NCBI GenBank assembly: GCA_016222925.1
Contig: JACRQB010000210.1
Location: forward strand, 1 to 6,641
Direction of reading: 5' to 3'
From: Nitrospirota bacterium
GTDB lineage: Bacteria; Nitrospirota; Nitrospiria; Nitrospirales; Nitrospiraceae
Length of the DNA: 6,641 bases
Translations under genes and position numbers: made by a program
Shown here: positions 1-4,908 of the stretch, piece after piece
How the letters are laid out: the number at the start of each line of letters is the position of its first letter
How positions within the stretch are numbered: position 1 is the first letter of the stretch
The notes under the pieces: model-generated
Seen by the model: only the letters and a program-made list of their open reading frames with translations
Databases searched by the model: none
Told to the model about the DNA's origin: nothing

Positions 1-794
1 TCTCCGCGATCGATACTAATGGCGCGCGACTCAAATCAATCTCACAAGAGCTACTTCCCTCATGTTCCTGCTGCTCATCCAGCCGCACGACCGGGCGAAG
101 GGGATAGCGGCTATTCACTGTGGCTACGGTTCCTATTTCGCCGGTCGTCAATCGCACGGTCGTCCCAAGTGGGTACACCGACAATTGCTCGACAAGTGCC
201 TTCAGAATTTCTCGAGGAAAGGCTCTTCGTTCAGCGACGAGAAGCTCCTTGACCGCTTCGTGCGGGAGCAGGCGACGGCGATAGGGGCGTTCGCTCACCA
301 ATGCATCGAATACGTCGACCACTCCGACGATCAAGGCCATGTCACTAATCTCTCTTCCTGTCAGTCGATTGGGGTACCCTTGCCCATTGAAGCGTTCGTG
401 AGCCTGACGGGTCAATTGCCCCAACCAGTGATATGCTGGTCCGCACTTCTCAACCACCTGATATCCAAGCTCAGGATGCCCTTCGATGAGTGTCCGCTCT
501 TCCTGAGTCAAACGTCCGGGCTTCGTGATCAAAGATTTCGGGACGGCAAATAATCCAATATCATGAACAAGGCCCGCGAGGGCCAACTGGTGCAGTTCTT
601 CCCCATAGTACCCAAGACCGATCCCAACCTTCGTTCCGAGTATAGCCACATTGATTAGATTGGTGATGAGTGGTGGTCCGGCCGGTCCCTCCTGCAAGAG
701 CTTCAAGTCGTTCGAGAGATATGGAACGATGCTCCTGAACGGCAGTCGCTATCTCCCCCACCACCTGTTCTGCCTCGTGATACCAGGTTGTCAC
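1..794 (-). CDS. HD-GYP-like signalling protein, apparent frameshift, 3' end outside window
   Basis: The family normally hydrolyses the second messenger cyclic di-GMP in the cytoplasm. A GTG start at 794 overlaps the TGA of the upstream ATPase gene (GTGA, 791-794), suggesting translational coupling. This frame gives MTTWYHEAEQVVGEIATAVQ and ends at a stop at 561-563. The +1 frame, open from 748 to the left edge, carries the recognisable domain: HDIGLFAVP (near 540-565), HPELGYQ (near 478), AHERFNGQGYP (near 400) and VVDVFDAL followed by RPYR (near 280-320). One protein therefore seems split by an indel between about 748 and 690. Signature residues are altered: HDIGK reads HDIGL, HHE reads AHE, and the upstream H of the usual HSxNV stretch reads TNLINV. 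Catalysis is thus doubtful, and a sensory or protein-binding role is possible. About 264 codons are visible. Family membership is confident; activity is not. Confidence 0.8.
791..794 (-). other. GTGA stop/start overlap coupling ATPase and HD-GYP genes
   Basis: The last base pair positions of the ATPase stop codon TGA (793-791) overlap the GTG start (794-792) of the next gene. Such 4-base overlaps usually mean translational re-initiation and support GTG at 794 as the true start of the HD-GYP-like gene. Confidence 0.7.
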
Positions 795-1687
795 GATATC
801 ACCCTTGCGCCGGTATTCTCTGGTCGATGCAGTAATTCATTTCCGACTTTCTCCACCAATGCACGTCTGATCTGACGTGCTCCCGAAACATGTCCGAAGT
901 AGAGACACAAGTCGCAAAGCGAGTTGATCAATCGGCATACACCGCCGGTGCGATGATAAATGGAGGAAATCGCACGTGGTGAGAATATCCCAAAATTGCT
1001 TCCGGCAGCTGCCAGGCGAGCGAGGATATAGGCTTTTGTCTCAGCGCGATCCAAATAATCGATGTGGTGTTGAATGGCTACCCGCTGAGCAAGCTGAGGA
1101 ATGCGCGTGATACGCTCCCGCAACTCAGGCTGTCCTACGAGCACGAGTGTGATGAGAAACCGATCATTTAACTGAAAGTTACTAAGGAGGCGTAGTTCTT
1201 CAAATAAGCGGTCATGTTCGATGAAGCGGTCATGTTCGATGGCCTGGGCTTCATCCACTACGACAACCGTGTCGACGTCTCGATGGTAGTTGGCAAGCAG
1301 TTGATCGTTCAGACGACGCAACTGCTCCACACGTGTCCCGTGGGGATCCAATCCAAGTTGAAACAAGATCTCACCGAGAAATTCACTCCCTAGGATAGTC
1401 GGGTTCGATACGAGTCCGATCTCATATCGTGATCGAGGAAGCTTGAGAATCACGGCACGACTGAGGAGCGTTTTCCCGCTTCCAATCTCACCGGTCAGCA
1501 TTACGATCCCTTTACGGGCATGAATTCCGTACAGCATTCGTTCCATGGCCGCTTCATGTTTGGCCGATGCGACATAAAACTTTGGATCAGGTACGTTTTC
1601 AAATGGGCGCAGACGCAACCCCCAATGAAGCTCGTAGACTGAATCCCGAGTCACACCATGATCTTGTACCGAATGCGCAAGTGGCAC
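791..1687 (-). CDS. ExeA/GspA-like AAA ATPase
   Basis: This is a 298-residue P-loop ATPase of the ExeA/GspA type, a family known from type II secretion assembly and also found with pilus, polysaccharide and transposition genes. The N-terminus has the family pattern YELHWGLRLRPFENVPDP (residues 18-35) and YGI (53-55). Walker A is GEIGSGKT (66-73), Walker B is VVVVDEAQ (141-148), a sensor-1-like stretch LITLVLVGQPEL lies at 178-189, and a sensor-2-like GGVCRL lies at 248-253. Unlike Aeromonas ExeA it is short, with no visible membrane segment or peptidoglycan-binding domain, so it should be cytoplasmic. The GTG start has a well-placed Shine-Dalgarno (GAGGA, 7 nt away); a second GTG 11 codons in has none. 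The motif IEHDRF is followed at once by IEHDRL (150-161), encoded by an exact tandem duplication. Its partner here is unknown; coupling to the chemosensory genes is inferred from the shared operon. Confidence 0.9.
   Translation of the reverse strand: MPLAHSVQDHGVTRDSVYELHWGLRLRPFENVPDPKFYVASAKHEAAMERMLYGIHARKGIVMLTGEIGSGKTLLSRAVILKLPRSRYEIGLVSNPTILGSEFLGEILFQLGLDPHGTRVEQLRRLNDQLLANYHRDVDTVVVVDEAQAIEHDRFIEHDRLFEELRLLSNFQLNDRFLITLVLVGQPELRERITRIPQLAQRVAIQHHIDYLDRAETKAYILARLAAAGSNFGIFSPRAISSIYHRTGGVCRLINSLCDLCLYFGHVSGARQIRRALVEKVGNELLHRPENTGARVIS
1206..1241 (-). repeat. Exact 18-bp in-frame tandem duplication inside the ATPase gene
   Basis: Bases 1206-1223 and 1224-1241 are identical (plus strand AAGCGGTCATGTTCGATG twice). 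The repeat adds six residues, turning one IEHDR unit into two, immediately after Walker B. With one copy removed, the protein reads DEAQAIEHDRLFEELRLL, close to the usual family spacing. The perfect identity suggests a recent event or an assembly artefact. Confidence 0.95.
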
Positions 1688-1694
1688 TAGGCGG

Positions 1695-1699
1695 TCCTC
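1695..1699 (-). promoter_or_regulatory. Ribosome binding site of the ATPase gene
   Basis: On the minus strand GAGGA lies 7 nt upstream of the GTG at 1687. It decides the start in favour of this GTG over the GTG 11 codons downstream. Confidence 0.65.
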
Positions 1700-1730
1700 G
1701 TTGTTTCAGCACCCCAGTCAGCGTGGGTCT

Positions 1731-2675
1731 TTATGGAGCGCATGGCAAGACACGTTGTATTGCCATGCGCTCCACCCGTCCGTTGTCCGCCCATTCCTCA
1801 ATCCATTTTAGGCTCTGGTTCAAACGGGATTGGATGGCGTCATAGCGTGTGGCTCCCACGGCCATGCGGTGCTGCGTGACAATTGTGAGGAAACTATGCA
1901 GTCCCATGAAAAACAGCATCGCATGGGAGGCATTGACCTGCTGAGCGGTAGACCATAACTGCGCGACACGTCCAACTGCGTTCTGCAAGTCTGAGGACGG
2001 CGTACTAAGGGCGTCGCCACTAGTCTTAAGGGTCTGAATGATGACGGTCAGATGTGGAAGTTCTTGTCGAACGACATCCAGAAAGCCTTGCTCTCCCTCA
2101 GCAGACCGGTCAAGAAACTCATGGATGGACGACATATTGCATTGTTCAACCCCTCGCTCCATCAGGCCTTCTGCCTGGGCCAACATCGTCTGAACCAAAT
2201 TACGATGGAATGCGTTGGACGTGATGCATTCATCTTGGAGCCCACGCAGTAATGTCAAAAACTCCTTGGTCGAAATCATTGTCGGCGGATCTTCGGGAGA
2301 CGCTGGGACGTCTTCTGCCTCAAACGTCACACCCGTTGCTCGGGTCAGGGCTCCATGAATGTGGCCCAGCTGTTTGCAGAGCGCGATGAAGTCATCAGTG
2401 GAGATTCGAGCGGAAGGGTCTTGAACGGTTTCCACAAAAGGAAGAGCTGAGAAACTCGCGCGCTCGACGTCACTCAGTTTGAGCGTGGCCGCCGACCCAC
2501 CGAGGTTTGTGACACCAACCTTGATCGTCTGAGCCAAGGCACGATGGCGTTCGGAAGGGGGAGATTGCTGTAGCTCATCGAGGGCAACGTGAATTTGCTG
2601 AAGCCACTCCTGTGCCTCTTGAACGAATAGTTCAACTAATTCTTTCTGGAACGCATCTTCAGTTTCAACGGACAT
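1731..2675 (-). CDS. Hpt-like protein lacking the phospho-accepting histidine
   Basis: This 314-residue soluble protein has no signal peptide or membrane segment. Its N-terminal ~110 residues look like an Hpt (P1) four-helix domain. Helix one is ELFVQEAQEWLQQIHVALDE (about 15-34), and the signature loop NLGGSAATLKL (57-67) matches the usual HTLKGSAATLGL. At the histidine position I read Thr56, and at the lysine position Gly59, so phosphotransfer by the normal mechanism is not expected. Residues 130-300 are helical, partly amphipathic (for example EFLTLLRGLQDE) and unrecognised. The ATG start has AAAGGG 9 nt upstream. It sits 54 bp after the receiver/coiled-coil gene and 43 bp before the ATPase gene, in the same operon. 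It may bind the CheA kinase or a receiver as a docking decoy, or be an unrelated helical protein. The Hpt resemblance is moderate; the function is unknown. Confidence 0.75.
   Translation of the reverse strand: MSVETEDAFQKELVELFVQEAQEWLQQIHVALDELQQSPPSERHRALAQTIKVGVTNLGGSAATLKLSDVERASFSALPFVETVQDPSARISTDDFIALCKQLGHIHGALTRATGVTFEAEDVPASPEDPPTMISTKEFLTLLRGLQDECITSNAFHRNLVQTMLAQAEGLMERGVEQCNMSSIHEFLDRSAEGEQGFLDVVRQELPHLTVIIQTLKTSGDALSTPSSDLQNAVGRVAQLWSTAQQVNASHAMLFFMGLHSFLTIVTQHRMAVGATRYDAIQSRLNQSLKWIEEWADNGRVERMAIQRVLPCAP
1734..1774 (-). repeat. Perfect 15-bp inverted repeat at the end of the Hpt-like gene
   Basis: The plus-strand arms are 1734-1748 (TGGAGCGCATGGCAA) and 1760-1774 (TTGCCATGCGCTCCA), exact reverse complements separated by 11 nt. 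In the mRNA this is a strong stem-loop within the last 14 codons, ending one base before the first base of the TAA stop is completed. No T-run follows on either strand, so it is not a canonical intrinsic terminator. It lies about 46 nt before the ATPase start and could act in mRNA processing, stability or partial attenuation. Confidence 0.8.
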
Positions 2676-2684
2676 CGGCGTTGG

Positions 2685-2690
2685 CCCTTT
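2685..2690 (-). promoter_or_regulatory. Ribosome binding site of the Hpt-like gene
   Basis: AAAGGG on the minus strand, 9 nt upstream of the ATG at 2675, supports that start. Confidence 0.5.
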
Positions 2691-2729
2691 AGCGAGAAGA
2701 CGACCATCTAACCATTCCGGCTACCTGGA

Positions 2730-3856
2730 TCAGGATTGCCCCCTCCCGCTTCCAAGTTGGGATGCCAAGCTTGCAATCTCACCTAACTTGCGTGCCATTT
2801 CCTCGAGCCGTTTTGTGGCACTCTCGGCGGCTTGTTCGGCTTCGGTCACTTGTCGAGCAAGGGTTCCGTTGCGATCTCGTTCTACGGTTAAAAGCCCTTC
2901 CATTTCCTGAACATTCATCGCAACTCGCTCTAATTCTTGAAGGTGTCCCACTGCCTCTGTCCCTTTTTGCCGTTCGGTCAGCAGTTCAGCCTCGAGGTTC
3001 TGAAGTTTCTGATGAAGTTCGGCTGTCAGCTGTTCTGCATTTGCGAGTCCTGCTTCCGCCTCTCGTGTCCTGGTCGATATCTGCTCTAATTCAGCCAGTT
3101 GTTGCACGAGTTGCTCTGCAGCGGTCCGTTCAGCATGCAGAGTAGATTCCAGTTCCGCAATTCGAGCAGAAGATTTCTGCCAGTGCACGGCTTCCTCCTT
3201 GAATGCACCGACTGCATCCTGTTCCGCTTTCAGTGCTGCTTCCAGCTCGGGAATTCTTGATACTTGTTGTTCGACCTTGGCGAGTGTCTCCTGAAGCTCG
3301 TTGAGACGTGCGTGCTCGGCTGCCAACTGCACTTCACTTGTCTTGGCCCTGGCAAGGTGCTCCGAGGACTCGGACAGCCGTTTGGTGAGCTCTTCGGAGC
3401 GAGCCCGTTCCGCCCGTAACTGTTCTTCAATCTCCTTAGGTTTGTGCACCTCCTGGTGCAGTCGGCGGCGGAGGCTGGTGCTGCGTCCTGTCGTTTTGCT
3501 ATTAGCTCGAGAACTCGATCCTTGAGGGAAGTACCTTGAAAAGGTTTCTTCAATACTCCATCCGCGCGGCAAGATTCGGCCTGTTTGGTCACTTCGTGGT
3601 TCACGATTCCTGAAATGAGTAGTACGGGCGTCGAGGCGAGGGTTGCGTGTCCACGGACAAATGCACACACTTCATACCCACTCTTATCCGGCATGATGAC
3701 GTCGGACACGACAACATCCGGCCGTTCCTTTGCTAAATATGCCAGCGCTTCCTGTCCGTTTGCCGCAAGTGTGACGCCGAGTCCAGCCTCGGTCAATAGT
3801 CGTTCAGCAACTTTACGAACTGCGATACTGTCATCGGCTACTAAGATCTTCGGCAT
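2730..3856 (-). CDS. Response regulator receiver fused to a long coiled coil, apparent frameshift
   Basis: The receiver domain (residues 1-121) is complete and PilG/PilH- or Frz-like: acidic pair D8-D9, phospho-acceptor D52 in VVSDVIMP, S82 at the usual Thr/Ser switch position, and K104 in KKPF. It should be phosphorylated by the CheA encoded upstream. Past the receiver, this frame becomes meaningless after about AKRQDAAPASAA (near 3465). The -1 frame continues as a 240-residue coiled coil beginning near HQEVHKPKEIEEQ (3461) and ending at the TGA at 2730-2732. The whole span is 1127 nt, not a multiple of three, so an indel or a shift between about 3440 and 3495 is needed. It falls beside a GC-rich GCC/CGC run. 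No well-placed start exists for the coiled coil alone: a GTG at 3449 has AGGAG touching it. The ATG at 3856 has GAAAGG 7 nt upstream. The coiled coil may scaffold or localise signalling, replacing a DNA-binding output. Confidence 0.85.
2820..3440 (-). repeat. Seven tandem 31-residue coiled-coil repeats
   Basis: Aligned on the pattern x-x-E-L-E-x-x-L-x-A-E-R, seven units follow one another. They begin at PKEIEEQLRAER, AKTSEVQLAAEH, IPELEAALKAEQ, IAELESTLHAER, TREAEAGLANAE, LQNLEAELLTER and VQEMEGLLTVER. Six units are exactly 31 residues. The fifth is 21, that is, 10 shorter. Several end in an Arg just before the next unit. The DNA copies have diverged, so this is old protein-level duplication rather than a fresh satellite. 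Confidence 0.8.
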
Positions 3857-3863
3857 GCCTGCA

Positions 3864-3869
3864 CCTTTC
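3864..3869 (-). promoter_or_regulatory. Ribosome binding site of the response regulator gene
   Basis: GAAAGG on the minus strand, 7 nt before the ATG at 3856, is one of the clearest Shine-Dalgarno sequences in the cluster and fixes the receiver start. Confidence 0.65.
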
Positions 3870-3894
3870 GCTCATCCCGGCACACAAGGAATCA

Positions 3895-4341
3895 TCATTC
3901 AGTCGCCCCTAGTCGAGACACCGAGAGAATCGGGATCTCATCCAGGCCATTGGTATAACTGCCGTCGGCCGGCAAATCCTTGCCGTGGTATGTTTGAAGC
4001 GCGGCAGGGTCCAAAGTATGAAGGATTGGAATCTCTTCATCGATGCACATTGCCATCTCTCCGAGAGGGTGCTTCACTCTCAGACACAAGGGCCTGCTCC
4101 CTTGCACAGTAAGTCGAAGAGATGCGGCCAGATCAAATACTGGTAACACAGTCTGTCCTTGACGAACGATTGATGTGACAAAGGGAGTTTGGCCAGCGAC
4201 CGGAATAGGTTCAGCCCACTGGAAAATGCCCGATACATCTACTGCCTTCACCGCCAGTCGCCTCCCCCCCACGAAAAATACCAACAGCTGATATGATTGA
4301 CGCGCCATCCCCCGATGATAATTCTGAAGGGTCCTCAGCAT
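3895..4341 (-). CDS. CheW-like coupling protein, second copy
   Basis: This 148-residue protein is a CheW/PilI-type adaptor, whose role is to link CheA to chemoreceptors in the membrane-associated array. It shows the family pattern: YQLLVFFVGGRRLAVKAVDV (residues 17-36) for the first strands, a PFVTSIVRQGQTVLPVFDLA stretch (53-72) like the usual 'G-x-x-x-R-G-x-x-x-P-V-x-D-L' core, and CLRVKHPLGEMAMCIDEEIP (86-105) for the later strands. It is close to normal CheW length. The ATG at 4341 overlaps the end of the preceding coupler gene by 7 bp, suggesting coupled translation. An internal ATG at 4308 (MARQSYQ) would start closer to the domain, but its GGGGG is directly adjacent, too near for a good Shine-Dalgarno. 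The receiver gene follows after 38 bp. Confidence 0.88.
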   Translation of the reverse strand: MLRTLQNYHRGMARQSYQLLVFFVGGRRLAVKAVDVSGIFQWAEPIPVAGQTPFVTSIVRQGQTVLPVFDLAASLRLTVQGSRPLCLRVKHPLGEMAMCIDEEIPILHTLDPAALQTYHGKDLPADGSYTNGLDEIPILSVSRLGATE

Positions 4342-4847
4342 ATCCGGCTATTGTTCATGGAAATCTTTTGGGCCGCTACCAGTCGAGGAATGCCTCCTTC
4401 TCCCCCACTGGCCTCAACGCTCGCCACCTGCACATCGAGAACCCAGCTTGAATTGAGCACCAACGCAATACTTTTTGCGAATAGGATCATGCCTTGGTAC
4501 CAACGTCGCTCCGGTCCACGGAACTGTGAAGGAAGCGGCAGAACTTGAGAGGGATGGAGTTCTAACAACCCCTGCACCCTGGTGACTCGAATGCTCCCAT
4601 GCGCGCCTCGCTCGGAAAACAGCACGATACGGCTATTCGCTGTACCTTGATTATTCGATACCCCCAATTGCTCAGCCAGATTGATGGCTCTATACACCAG
4701 ACCGTGAATCCTTGGATCGTCGAGGGATCCAACCTCTTCGAACGTCAATACCCCCTGTATCGACTCGGCATCCAACGCCAGATACCGTCCGCCCAATAAC
4801 ACGATAAGAAATCGTGATGGAGAAGCTGGCAATGAAATTCCTGTCAT
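4335..4847 (-). CDS. CheW-like coupling protein, first copy
   Basis: This CheW-type adaptor has about 170 residues from the ATG at 4847. The domain begins at SRFLIVLLGGRYLALDAESI and continues through GLVYRAINLAEQLG and SRIVLFSERGAHGSIRVTRV, positions typical of the two CheW beta subdomains. It ends with SSWVLDVQVA and a short polar tail containing SGGEGG. It is clearly diverged from the other coupler, so the two probably have different partners, for example different receptors or the kinase P5 domain. Starts are ambiguous. The frame also offers a TTG at 4865 with AAGGG 7 nt upstream, while the ATG at 4847 has only GAG 5 nt upstream. I prefer the ATG because the extra residues lie outside the domain. 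It follows the kinase gene after about 60 bp. Coupler assignment is confident; the exact partner is unknown. Confidence 0.85.
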   Translation of the reverse strand: MTGISLPASPSRFLIVLLGGRYLALDAESIQGVLTFEEVGSLDDPRIHGLVYRAINLAEQLGVSNNQGTANSRIVLFSERGAHGSIRVTRVQGLLELHPSQVLPLPSQFRGPERRWYQGMILFAKSIALVLNSSWVLDVQVASVEASGGEGGIPRLVAAQKISMNNSRIC

Positions 4848-4908
4848 CGGTTCTCGGACGACCAAACCAAGACCCTTTTACTCATTCTCTGTAACAAGCC
4901 TCATTTCG

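Noticed and set aside
62..553. Plus-strand open frame of 163 codons
   Set aside because: It is antisense to the conserved HD-GYP domain on the minus strand, shows no recognisable protein pattern and has no convincing Shine-Dalgarno.
1206..1241. CRISPR or variable tandem repeat array
   Set aside because: There are only two copies, without spacers, and they are in frame within a coding region.
1734..1774. Intrinsic transcription terminator
   Set aside because: The stem is strong but no T-run follows on either strand, and the ATPase gene downstream looks co-transcribed.
1567..1845. Plus-strand open frame spanning the ATPase/Hpt-like junction
   Set aside because: It crosses two minus-strand genes and their spacer and has no family signature.
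3230..3440. Continuation of the receiver frame past the linker (Arg/Ser/Pro-rich tail)
   Set aside because: It overlaps the regular coiled-coil repeats in the other frame. Its composition is that of an out-of-frame reading, so it is not treated as a real C-terminal domain.
3500..3668. Upstream extension of the coiled-coil frame into the receiver
   Set aside because: The receiver motifs are in the other frame here, and this stretch reads as nonsense rich in Arg and Thr.
3585..4112. Plus-strand open frame of 175 codons
   Set aside because: It is antisense to the receiver domain and the second CheW, both clearly real, and its translation is low-complexity and unrecognisable.
4848..4908. Promoter or small gene between the kinase and the first CheW
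   Set aside because: A short ATG frame (MSKRVLVWSSENR) exists, but it is only 13 codons and has no support. I saw no convincing -35/-10 pair.
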